DNA of 20,885 nucleotides from an uncultured Collinsella sp. GTDB taxonomy: Bacteria > Actinomycetota > Coriobacteriia > Coriobacteriales > Coriobacteriaceae. The DNA lies in contig CALBOJ010000108.1 of the NCBI GenBank assembly GCA_937896835.1, positions 1-20,885 of the forward strand, in the 5' to 3' direction. The position numbers were made by a program, and so were the translations under genes. The notes beneath the pieces are model-generated. The model was given only the letters and a program-made list of their open reading frames with translations, had not been told where the DNA came from and ran no database searches. Of this stretch, positions 1 to 7,028 are shown one piece after another (position 1 is the first letter of the stretch; every line of letters begins with the position of its first letter).

Positions 1-730
1 TGTCGATCTCGTCCACGTAGATGATGCCCACCTGCGCGCGTTCAATGTCACCATCGGCAGCATTGATGAGCTTGAGCAGGATGTTCTCCACGTCCTCGCC
101 CACGTAGCCGGCCTCGGTAAGCGCGGTGGCGTCAGCGATGGCAAACGGCACCTCGAGGATGCGTGCGAGCGTCTGGGCCAGCAGCGTCTTACCGGTACCG
201 GTGGGGCCGAGCAGCAAGATGTTGGACTTGGCGAGCTCCACCTCGTCCATGTCATCACCGAGCTGCGAATCCAAGGCGTCGTCAAAGGCGGACACCGCGG
301 CACCGCCCTCGATCACGCGACGGTAGTGGTTGTACACGGCAACCGACATGGCGCGCTTGGCGTCCTCCTGGCCCATAACATAGGCCGAAAGCTCGTCATA
401 GATCTCGTGCGGCGTCGGCACGTGCGTGATGACCTGACGGTCGTCCTCGAGCTCAAAACCCTCCGTCTCGGGGTCAACGGCGGGCTGGGACGCAGCCTGG
501 CCGTGGTCGTTAAGGAAGCCCGGGAGATTACCGTTGCGGGCGGCGTCCATAAAGTCCGAAGCCAGCGACTCCTCCAAGATCTCGGAGCAGGCGGCGACGC
601 ACTCGTCACAGATAAAGATGTTGGTCGGACCCTTTACAAGGCGACGAACCTGCCCTTGCTCTTTTCCGCAGAAGGAGCAGCGGATGGGATTGCCGTTCTC
701 GTCAAAGTTGTCCTGCATGTTACCTGCCAT
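1..730 (-). CDS. clpX: ATP-dependent Clp protease ATPase subunit ClpX (3' end outside window)
   Basis: ClpX is the AAA+ unfoldase that recognises tagged substrates and feeds them to the ClpP chamber in the cytoplasm. Translating the minus strand from the ATG at 730 gives 243 codons that run off the window edge; the family is about 420 residues, so the C-terminal half is missing. Visible are the N-terminal zinc finger (C18-x2-C21 and C41-x2-C44), an acidic linker, Walker A GPTGTGKT near residues 174-181, and Walker B IIYVDEID at the very edge. The start is supported by AAGGA 8 nt upstream, inside the end of clpP; an in-frame ATG at 718 is a less favoured alternative. Only 1 nt separates it from the clpP stop, so the two are co-transcribed. 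Identification is very secure. Confidence 0.96.
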   Translation of the reverse strand, partial: MAGNMQDNFDENGNPIRCSFCGKEQGQVRRLVKGPTNIFICDECVAACSEILEESLASDFMDAARNGNLPGFLNDHGQAASQPAVDPETEGFELEDDRQVITHVPTPHEIYDELSAYVMGQEDAKRAMSVAVYNHYRRVIEGGAAVSAFDDALDSQLGDDMDEVELAKSNILLLGPTGTGKTLLAQTLARILEVPFAIADATALTEAGYVGEDVENILLKLINAADGDIERAQVGIIYVDEID

Positions 731-731
731 C

Positions 732-1364
732 CTAGGCGTCCTTCGCGGCGAGATCGCGCGAGGTGACGATACGGTCGATCAGGCCGTAGTCGAGGGCCTC
801 GGCAGCGGTCAGGTAGTTGTCGCGCTCGGTATCGGCCTGGACCTTCTCGATGGGCTGGCCCGAGGCGTCGGACAGGATCTGGTTGAGCTCGCGGCGAGTC
901 TTCTTGATCTCCTCGGCCACGATCTCAATCTCGGTCTGCTGGCCCTGGGCACCGCCGCTGGGCTGGTGAATCATAACCTTGGAATGCGGCAGGCAGAAGC
1001 GCTTACCCTTGGCGCCGGCCGAAAGCAGCACGGCGGCCATGGACGCAGCCATGCCCACGCAGATGGTGGAGACCTGCGGCTTGATGAAGTTCATGGTGTC
1101 CAGAATCGCCAGGCCGGAGTAGACCTCGCCGCCGGGCGAATTGATGTAGAGCGAGATATCCTTCTCGGCATCCTGGCTCTCAAGATGCAGCAGCTGGGCA
1201 ACGACCAGGTTGGCGCTGACGGAGTTGATCTCCTCGCCCAAGAAGATGATGCGGTCGTTGAGCAGGCGCGAATAGATATCGTAACTGCGCTCGCCGCGCG
1301 GCGTCTGCTCGATAACGTATGGCACGAGGGCGGAATCGAACTTAGCGATCATACGCATCTCCAT
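732..1364 (-). CDS. clpP: ATP-dependent Clp protease proteolytic subunit ClpP
   Basis: ClpP is the serine peptidase that forms the tetradecameric chamber of ClpXP. The 210-residue protein has the usual family length and the full catalytic triad: Ser108 in GMAASMA, His133 in PHSKVMIHQP and Asp178 in the ADTERD segment. The start is not certain. ATG at 1364 opens MEMRMIAKF, but the in-frame ATG at 1352 is preceded by GGAG at a 6-nt spacing, so a 206-residue product starting MIAKFDS is equally plausible. It lies between tig and clpX, the common tig-clpP-clpX order. A 150-base gap containing a perfect inverted repeat separates it from tig, so it may have its own promoter or be attenuated. Confidence 0.97.
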   Translation of the reverse strand: MEMRMIAKFDSALVPYVIEQTPRGERSYDIYSRLLNDRIIFLGEEINSVSANLVVAQLLHLESQDAEKDISLYINSPGGEVYSGLAILDTMNFIKPQVSTICVGMAASMAAVLLSAGAKGKRFCLPHSKVMIHQPSGGAQGQQTEIEIVAEEIKKTRRELNQILSDASGQPIEKVQADTERDNYLTAAEALDYGLIDRIVTSRDLAAKDA

Positions 1365-1397
1365 TTCTCTTGCGGACCAATAATGGTTCTAGACAAA

Positions 1398-1438
1398 CGT
1401 ACGGTGCCCGCATGCTATGCATTGGCTGGCACCGTACG
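1398..1438 (-). other. Perfect 11-bp inverted repeat between tig and clpP
   Basis: CGTACGGTGCC at 1398-1408 is exactly repeated in inverted orientation as GGCACCGTACG at 1428-1438, around a 19-base loop. Read on the minus strand the hairpin is followed only by TTTGTC, so it is a poor intrinsic terminator. It could be a leaky terminator or attenuator that sets clpP relative to tig, an mRNA-stabilising stem, or an operator for a dimeric regulator of clpP. The sequence shows the symmetry; the role is inference. Confidence 0.5.
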
Positions 1439-1456
1439 AAGCAACCGGATAACCGG

Positions 1457-1462
1457 TGTATA
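1457..1462 (-). promoter_or_regulatory. Possible -10 box upstream of clpP
   Basis: The minus strand reads TATACA here, about 93 nt upstream of the clpP start and upstream of the 11-bp inverted repeat, so a transcript from it would carry the hairpin in its leader. No convincing -35 hexamer lies 16-18 nt upstream, so this is only a candidate. Confidence 0.2.
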
Positions 1463-1514
1463 ACTTTACCCCATCACGGGCGCATCCATGCGCTCGCGGA
1501 AAAGGTGGCGAGAA

Positions 1515-2813
1515 TTACTCGGCGTCCTTGGCGGTCTCGTCAACCTCGTTCACCTTGGCGTTCTCGACCAGGTGGTCGACGGCCTTGGAGCGACGGATGG
1601 ACTCGCGGACGGCAGGCATGCGGCCATCGGCAATGAACTCGGCCTTGGAAGCCTCGACGTCCTTGACGCCGGCCTTCTCGAACTCGGCGTTGATGTCGTC
1701 CTCGGTGACCTCGATCTTGAGCTCACGGGCGAGGGCGTCGAGAGCCAGGGACTCACGGGCAACGTCGTTGGCCTGCTTGTGCAGGTCGCCGATAAACTGC
1801 TCCATGGTCAGGCCGGAAGCGGGCAGCCAGGTGTCCAGGGTCATGCCACGGGCAGCGAGGTTGGACAGGAAGTTCTGGCCAAGCTCCTCAAAGACGGACT
1901 GCTCGTAGTCAGCGTCCATCTCGTCGAGCTGCAAACGCTCGGCGAGAGCGGAGACGCAACGGTTCTCCTTCTCGGCCGGGAGGCGGGAAGCCTTGTCCTG
2001 CTCGATCTCGATCTTGATGGCGTCGCGCATAGCGTCGATGCTGTCGAAGCCAAAGTCGGACTTGACGAGCTCATCGGTGAGCTCGGGGGTGTTGCGGACC
2101 TTGATGCCCTTGACGGTGACCTCGACGGTGTGGGTCTCGGCCTCCTCGCCCTCCTCGGCCTCGTCGGTCCAGGTAACGGTCTTGACGTCGTCAACGTTAG
2201 CGCCGATCAGGGCCTCGTTGAACTCCTTGGGGTTGCTGTCGCTACCGGCAATGAGCATGCGGCCCTCGGCGGCAAAGTTGTCGGCGTTCTCGACAGCCTT
2301 GAGGTCGACGGTGACGTAGTCCTCGGCCTCGACGGCGCGACCCTCGACGTCCTCGAAGGTGGCACGGTAGTTGAGGAGCATCTCGACCTGGTTGTTGATC
2401 TCGGACTCGGTGACCTCCGCAGGGGGCATCTCGATCTCGACAGCGTCGAAGGAGGAGAGCTCAGCGGCGGGACGCAGGGAGAACTCGACGGTGTAGGTGT
2501 AGTCCTCGTGATCCTTGGCGAGGTCGAGCTCCTTGTAGTCACCGCTCTTGGTGGGGACGATGTCCAGCTCGTTGAGGACGGCGGGCTCGTTGGCGGCGAT
2601 CAGGTCGTTGGTGGCCTGAGCAAGGGTAGCCTCGGCGCCAAGAGCAGAGTCGATGACCGGACGGGGGGCCTTACCGGCGCGGAAGCCCGGGAAGCGGTAC
2701 TTCTTGGCGGTGTCCTTGTAGGCCTTCTTGATCGCGGCGTCGACGTCGGCGGCCGGGATGGTGACCGTAGCGGTGAGCTTGGCGTCCTTGACGTCAGAAG
2801 CGGTGATGTTCAA
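1515..2813 (-). CDS. tig: Trigger factor, ribosome-associated chaperone/peptidyl-prolyl isomerase
   Basis: Trigger factor binds the ribosome exit tunnel and shields nascent chains. The protein has the N-terminal ribosome-binding domain with GFRAGKAP, a central FKBP-like PPIase domain (about residues 150-235) and a helical C-terminal domain, ending in an acidic tail. I chose the TTG start at 2813: a perfect AGGAGG lies 6 nt upstream, and it puts GFRAGKAP at residues 43-50, the same numbering as the E. coli ribosome-contact loop. An ATG at 2828 and a GTG at 2816 are in frame, but the ATG would place the Shine-Dalgarno inside the gene. The frame stays open further upstream through the tRNA-Leu gene, which cannot be coding. 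The product is 432 residues, normal for the family. Confidence 0.95.
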   Translation of the reverse strand: MNITASDVKDAKLTATVTIPAADVDAAIKKAYKDTAKKYRFPGFRAGKAPRPVIDSALGAEATLAQATNDLIAANEPAVLNELDIVPTKSGDYKELDLAKDHEDYTYTVEFSLRPAAELSSFDAVEIEMPPAEVTESEINNQVEMLLNYRATFEDVEGRAVEAEDYVTVDLKAVENADNFAAEGRMLIAGSDSNPKEFNEALIGANVDDVKTVTWTDEAEEGEEAETHTVEVTVKGIKVRNTPELTDELVKSDFGFDSIDAMRDAIKIEIEQDKASRLPAEKENRCVSALAERLQLDEMDADYEQSVFEELGQNFLSNLAARGMTLDTWLPASGLTMEQFIGDLHKQANDVARESLALDALARELKIEVTEDDINAEFEKAGVKDVEASKAEFIADGRMPAVRESIRRSKAVDHLVENAKVNEVDETAKDAE

Positions 2814-2819
2814 CACGTT

Positions 2820-2825
2820 CCTCCT
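2820..2825 (-). promoter_or_regulatory. Shine-Dalgarno AGGAGG that decides the tig start
   Basis: AGGAGG on the minus strand lies 6 nt before TTG (2813) and 3 nt before GTG (2816), but 1 nt inside the ATG at 2828. The spacing favours initiation at TTG. Confidence 0.65.
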
Positions 2826-2903
2826 CATACTGCCCAGCTTATCTGAGGTGCTGGTACCTTTATGCAACAAGCGTCGCGATGGCATAAGCCAACGCAGGTG
2901 CGT

Positions 2904-2987
2904 TGGTGCGGGCGAAAGGACTCGAACCTTCACGGGAATCCCACCAGAACCTAAATCTGGCGCGTCTACCAATTCCGCCACGCCCGC
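2904..2987 (-). tRNA. tRNA-Leu (anticodon UAG)
   Basis: An 84-nt tRNA with a 7-bp acceptor stem (GCGGGCG/CGCCCGC), discriminator A and an encoded CCA end. The anticodon stem CCAGA/TCTGG encloses the loop TTTAGGT, giving anticodon UAG, which reads CUN leucine codons. A long variable arm (GGGATTCCCGT region) and the T-loop TTCGAGT are typical of a class II leucine tRNA. It lies 90 nt upstream of tig with no evident terminator between them, so the two may share a transcript. Confidence 0.95.
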
Positions 2988-3006
2988 ATGAGCGCACAGA
3001 TTAGGA

Positions 3007-3012
3007 ATGATA
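3007..3012 (-). promoter_or_regulatory. Candidate -10 box for tRNA-Leu/tig
   Basis: The minus strand reads TATCAT 20 nt upstream of the tRNA-Leu 5' end, a reasonable distance for a -10 element. A good -35 hexamer is not visible at 17 nt. The gap up to the terminator at 3074-3098 is the only space for a promoter for this unit. Confidence 0.3.
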
Positions 3013-3073
3013 GCAGATACGAGCGGCAAGCGCACGCACACCTTTTACAGGCTCACGACCTCACCACGAGTGC

Positions 3074-3098
3074 AAAAGGCGGGGCGAGTTGCCCCGCC
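3074..3098 (-). terminator. Rho-independent terminator after the molybdenum hydroxylase gene
   Basis: The minus strand forms an 8-bp GC-only stem (GGCGGGGC/GCCCCGCC) with a 5-base loop, then TTTTG. It lies 29 nt beyond the stop codon of the gene at 3128, closing that two-gene unit. Confidence 0.8.
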
Positions 3099-3127
3099 CC
3101 GCCAATTACGACTTGTTTGCCGACCCG

Positions 3128-5959
3128 CTACTCCCCCAGCAGGGCCTTCTCGGGCGTGATCGGCAGCGAGCGAACCTGGTGGCCGGTGGCGTGCGCCACG
3201 GCCGAGGCCACGGCGGCGAGCGGTGTGTTGATGACGACCTCGCCGATCGACTTGGCGCCAAACGGGCCCGTCGGCTCGTAGCTCGGCTCAAAGGCCACGC
3301 GAATGCTGCCGATATCAAGGCGCGTGGGCAGCTTGTAGCTCATAAAGTTGCCGGTGCGCAGGCGGCCGCGGTCATCGTGCTCGACAATCTCGTAGAGCGC
3401 GTGACCGATACCCTGGGCAATGCCGCCCTCGGCCTGGACGCGCGCGAGCGCCTCGTTAATCACGGTGCCGCAGTCCACAGCCGCCGCATAGTCCACCACA
3501 GTCACCTTGCCGGTGGCCTTGTCGACCTCAACCTCGGCAATGCCGGCCATAAACGGCGGGGGCGAAACGGGCAAGCAGGCAGAGGCATGCGAGGTCAGCG
3601 CGTCGCCGCCCGCGATGTTCTTGACGCACAGGTTGGCAAAGTCGCGCAGCGTGAGGTAGCGGTTCTGCTCGCGCGCGGCACGCTCGTCGGACAGACGCAC
3701 GTACTGGCCATCAAAGACCACATCGGCGGCGTCCACATCCCACATCTGGGCGGCCTTGGCACAGATTTTCTCGCGCAGCTCCGTCGCGGCGTTCTTGGCG
3801 GCAAGGCCTGTCACGTAGGTACCGGAGCTCGCGTACGAGCCGGCGTCGAACGGCGACACGTCGGTGTCTACGCCGCGCACCACAATGAGCGCGCTCTCCA
3901 CGCCCAGCTCCTCGGCGGCAATCTGGGCCAGAATCGTGTCGACGCCCATGCCGTTATCGGTAGCGCCGGTGCCGATGGTAATGAAGCCGTCCTCTTCCAG
4001 GCGCATGTCGATGCCGGCAATGTCGACGTTGGAGATGCCCGAGCCCTGCATGGTGAGCGCGCAGCCCAGAGCACGCACGCGGTCGCCCAGGTCGACGGCT
4101 AGCGGCTTGTCGCGCCAACCGATCATGTCCATCGCGCGCAGCAGGCAGCGGTCGAGCGCGCAGGCGTTGAGCTTCTCGTTGTAGTACTGCGGCATGATCT
4201 CGCCCTCGTGCACCATGTTCTTAAGGCGCAGGTCGGCGGGGTCCATGTGCAGCATGTCGGCGAGCTCGTTGACGGCACTCTCCACGGCAAACTGGCCCTG
4301 GGTGGCACCGTAGCCGCGATACGCACCGCCGCGGTTGGTGTTGGTGTAGACGGCGTCCCAGCTAAAGCGGCTCGCCTTCACGTGGTTGTAGATGGGCAGG
4401 CTCTTGTGGCCCGAAAGACCGATCGTCGTGGTGGCGTGCTCGCCGTACGCGCCGGCATTGGACAGTGTGTGCAGGTCAATGGCCGTGATGGTGCCGTCGT
4501 TCATGGCGCCTAGCTTGACGGTCATCTGCATCTGGTGGCGCGAATTGCCCGCGGTGATGGTCTCCTCGCGGGTGTAACAGCAATAGCTCGGACGGCCAGT
4601 CTGCTGGGTCACGAACGCAACGAAGATCTCGCAGCAACCCGTCTGCTTGGAGCCAAAGCCGCCGCCGATGCGCGGCTTGATGACCTGCACCTGCGACTGC
4701 GGAATGTCGAGCGACTGCGCGACCATGCGGCGCACGTGGAAGGGCACCTGCGTAGAGGTGGTCACCGAGATACGGCCGAACGCGTCAGTCGTCGCGAAGG
4801 CACGGAAGGTCTCCATGGGCGCGGTCTGCGTGGCCTGGCTGGTGTAGGTGCGCTCAAAGACGATGTCGCTCTGGGCGAAGGCCTCGTCCAGATCGCCATA
4901 ATCGCTGGTGCCGCTGCACACCAGGTTGCGAGCAACGTCGCCGCCCTGCGGGAACATAAAGGTCACGTCGCCCTCGGGGTGGACCACGATGTCGTTATCG
5001 AGTGCCTGGGTAAAGTCGAGCAGGGGCTCGAGCACCTCGTAGTCGACCTTGATGAGCTTGAGCGCCTTGTCGGCGGCCTCTTCGGTCTCGGCAGCGACGA
5101 TCGCCACCTCTTCGTTTTGGTAACGCACGAGGTTCTCAAGGATCAGGCGGTCGTAGGGACTCGGCTGCGGATAGCTCTGGCCGGCGATGGTAAAACGGCG
5201 CTGGGGCACGTCCTCGTAGGTGTAGACGCCCACGACGCCGGGCACCTTCAGGGCGCGCGACGTATCGATGGAGCGGATCTTGGCGCGGGCATACGGACTG
5301 CGCTTGAGCTTGACGATCAGGGCGCCGGCGGGCACCATGTCGCCCGTGTAGACGGGACGACCCTCGAGCAGGGCCTTCGAATCCTTCTTGGGCTGCTTGT
5401 GGGTGATCTGCTTGTACGCGACACCGTCGCAGCTGGTGTCGTTGACCGGCAGCTCGGGCATCTCAAAGCCTACCTGCACGCCGGACTCGTTGAGGAAGCG
5501 AACGATGGCGCGCAGCTGGCTCTCGTAGCCGCTGCAACGGCACAGGTTGCCGGCGAGCTGGCGCGAGAGCTCCTCGCGCGTGGCGACGAGGCTCGGGTCC
5601 TCCTTGGCGGCGCGGGCGAGCGCCAGCACGTTCATGATGAGGCCAGGGGCGCAAAAACCGCACTGCTCGGCGCCTTCGGCAGCCATTGCGCGGGCGAGTG
5701 CCTCAGACTCGGCCTTGAGGCCCTCTAGCGTGGTGACGGAGCGGCCCTCAACACGGGCGGCGGGAACCGAGCAGCTCAGCACCGGGTCGCCGTCGAGCCA
5801 CACCGTGCACAGACCGCAGTTGGTGGTCTCGCAGGCGCAACGCACCGACGCGCAACCCTGCTCGCGCAAAAGCGCAAAGAGCATGGTATCGGGGGCAATC
5901 TGAACCTTGACCTTGCGGCCGTTGAGCGTAAAGGAAAGATCGATGAGTTTGGCAGCCAT
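3128..5959 (-). CDS. XdhD/YgfN-like molybdenum hydroxylase, fused [2Fe-2S] and Mo-binding subunit (putative selenium-dependent)
   Basis: A xanthine-dehydrogenase-family hydroxylase subunit of 943 residues. The N-terminal plant-type ferredoxin domain has C43-x4-C48-x2-C51 and C63. A second all-helical [2Fe-2S] domain has C100, C103, C140 and C142. The rest is the Mo-binding part, with GGGFGSKQ (432-439), AYRGYGATQ (546-554) and the catalytic glutamate E907 in GAKSIGE. From memory of the families, the fused layout, the GGGFGSKQ motif and the C-terminal TPEKAL match E. coli XdhD/YgfN and the selenium-dependent hydroxylases, whose Mo cofactor is thought to carry a labile selenium. In classical XDH the residue after GGGFGGK is a purine-binding Glu; here it is Gln439, so xanthine is not assured as substrate. 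It overlaps the FAD-subunit gene by 1 nt (TAATG) and ends at a terminator. Family is secure; substrate and Se dependence are inferred. Confidence 0.9.
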   Translation of the reverse strand: MAAKLIDLSFTLNGRKVKVQIAPDTMLFALLREQGCASVRCACETTNCGLCTVWLDGDPVLSCSVPAARVEGRSVTTLEGLKAESEALARAMAAEGAEQCGFCAPGLIMNVLALARAAKEDPSLVATREELSRQLAGNLCRCSGYESQLRAIVRFLNESGVQVGFEMPELPVNDTSCDGVAYKQITHKQPKKDSKALLEGRPVYTGDMVPAGALIVKLKRSPYARAKIRSIDTSRALKVPGVVGVYTYEDVPQRRFTIAGQSYPQPSPYDRLILENLVRYQNEEVAIVAAETEEAADKALKLIKVDYEVLEPLLDFTQALDNDIVVHPEGDVTFMFPQGGDVARNLVCSGTSDYGDLDEAFAQSDIVFERTYTSQATQTAPMETFRAFATTDAFGRISVTTSTQVPFHVRRMVAQSLDIPQSQVQVIKPRIGGGFGSKQTGCCEIFVAFVTQQTGRPSYCCYTREETITAGNSRHQMQMTVKLGAMNDGTITAIDLHTLSNAGAYGEHATTTIGLSGHKSLPIYNHVKASRFSWDAVYTNTNRGGAYRGYGATQGQFAVESAVNELADMLHMDPADLRLKNMVHEGEIMPQYYNEKLNACALDRCLLRAMDMIGWRDKPLAVDLGDRVRALGCALTMQGSGISNVDIAGIDMRLEEDGFITIGTGATDNGMGVDTILAQIAAEELGVESALIVVRGVDTDVSPFDAGSYASSGTYVTGLAAKNAATELREKICAKAAQMWDVDAADVVFDGQYVRLSDERAAREQNRYLTLRDFANLCVKNIAGGDALTSHASACLPVSPPPFMAGIAEVEVDKATGKVTVVDYAAAVDCGTVINEALARVQAEGGIAQGIGHALYEIVEHDDRGRLRTGNFMSYKLPTRLDIGSIRVAFEPSYEPTGPFGAKSIGEVVINTPLAAVASAVAHATGHQVRSLPITPEKALLGE

Positions 5960-6873
5960 TAGCGCACCTCGCTAGAATCGACGCCGGGCACGCGGCGGCA
6001 GGAATACTCGTCCGTGGCAAACTTGGGGATCTGCACGGTCTCGAGCTCGCGGGCAAGCGCGGCCGAAAGCTCCATACCGGCGGCGCGGCGCACGGCCTGA
6101 ATCGCCAACGGAGCCGAGATGCGGCGGCGGTAGTCGGCCGAGCCCCACATATTGGTGCCATAGCTCAGCGCGCGTACGGACGCGGCCAGGGCGCGCAGCT
6201 CGTTCTCGGAAGGCTGCTCGCCGACAAGGCCGCATGTCTCGCCCTGCAGCAGGGTCGCGCGCAGCGGGCGGGCACCCACGGTGACATGCCAGCTGTTGTC
6301 CCACCAGGCGGCGGTGACGTTTAGGGAGGGGAAGTCCGTCGCGGCCTTGCGCACGGCCTCGTAACTTGCGCGGTAATCGTGTTTGACGACCACCACGTGC
6401 TCGATCACGTCACGCACGTAGCCCATGTCCACGAACTCGGCGAGCGGCACGCGGCCGGCGCCCGTCAGCTCAACGTAAGAATCGAGCGCGAGGAAGGCGG
6501 AGAGAACGTCCGAGAAGCCAAAGCGGCCGTAAATGCTGCCGCCCACTGTGGCGGTATTGCGCAGCTGCACGCCCACGATGTCATGGACGGCGAACTCAAA
6601 GACATGGTTGACAAGCGCGTTGAGCCCGGCATGGCGCTCGAGCTGGCGCAGGGTACACATGGCACCGATGCGAAACTCGGTCTCGGTCTCCTCGATCTGA
6701 TCGAGTCCACAGGCCGAAAGGTCAATCGCCGTCGCCACGCGACGCGAACCCAGGCGCATCCAAATGCCACCGCCCACAATCTTGTTGTTGCGGTTTTTCT
6801 GCAAGAGCTCATAGGCTTCGGCCGCGTTTCCAACACGGACGTAGGTACCGAACTTGAGCACGTTCTCCCCCAT
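5959..6873 (-). CDS. Molybdenum hydroxylase FAD-binding subunit (YgfM/CoxM-like)
   Basis: A 304-residue protein with the FAD_binding_5 fold. VGGGIWMRLG (33-42) and TVGGSIYG (109-116) correspond to the two FAD pyrophosphate-binding loops of the CoxM/XdhB/YgfM family, followed by a C-terminal flavoprotein domain. It would pass electrons between the [2Fe-2S] centres of the neighbouring fused subunit and a soluble carrier such as NAD. Its stop overlaps the next start by 1 nt, so the two are translationally coupled and form one enzyme. The ATG at 6873 has only a weak ribosome-binding site; an in-frame GTG at 6861 follows GGGGAG by 3 nt and is an alternative. A C-terminal tail of about 30 residues contains a lone Cys and no recognisable motif. 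Confidence 0.9.
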   Translation of the reverse strand: MGENVLKFGTYVRVGNAAEAYELLQKNRNNKIVGGGIWMRLGSRRVATAIDLSACGLDQIEETETEFRIGAMCTLRQLERHAGLNALVNHVFEFAVHDIVGVQLRNTATVGGSIYGRFGFSDVLSAFLALDSYVELTGAGRVPLAEFVDMGYVRDVIEHVVVVKHDYRASYEAVRKAATDFPSLNVTAAWWDNSWHVTVGARPLRATLLQGETCGLVGEQPSENELRALAASVRALSYGTNMWGSADYRRRISAPLAIQAVRRAAGMELSAALARELETVQIPKFATDEYSCRRVPGVDSSEVR

Positions 6874-6897
6874 CTCTTCACTTGTCCAGTACCTTTA

Positions 6898-6903
6898 AGT
6901 GTA
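6898..6903 (-). promoter_or_regulatory. Candidate extended -10 promoter of the molybdenum hydroxylase operon
   Basis: The minus strand reads TGGTACACT, an extended -10 (TG, one base, then TACACT), 24 nt upstream of the FAD-subunit start. No good -35 is seen, which fits an extended -10 promoter. It lies between the gdhA terminator and the operon. Confidence 0.35.
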
Positions 6904-6968
6904 CCAAACGAGGGGGCACAGCTCGTGTCGGGACAAAATGAACCGTTTTCCTCCGTCGCATGCGGATC

Positions 6969-7003
6969 AAAAAAGGCTCCCAGCCAAGATGACTGGGAGC
7001 CTT
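6969..7003 (-). terminator. Rho-independent terminator of gdhA
   Basis: A perfect 11-bp stem (AAGGCTCCCAG/CTGGGAGCCTT) with a 9-base loop, followed on the minus strand by a run of T. It begins 25 nt after the gdhA stop and separates gdhA from the hydroxylase operon. Confidence 0.92.
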
Positions 7004-7028
7004 ATCACATGCTATGTCGAGCGAAGAT

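Noticed and set aside
1488..2846. Long plus-strand open frame (452 codons) opposite tig
   Set aside because: Low-complexity Val/Leu/Gly/Asp translation typical of the antisense of a GC-rich gene; no family resemblance, and the minus strand encodes clear trigger factor.
2814..3041. N-terminal extension of the tig frame through tRNA-Leu
   Set aside because: The extension would translate the tRNA gene; ribosome-binding site and family length place the start at 2813.
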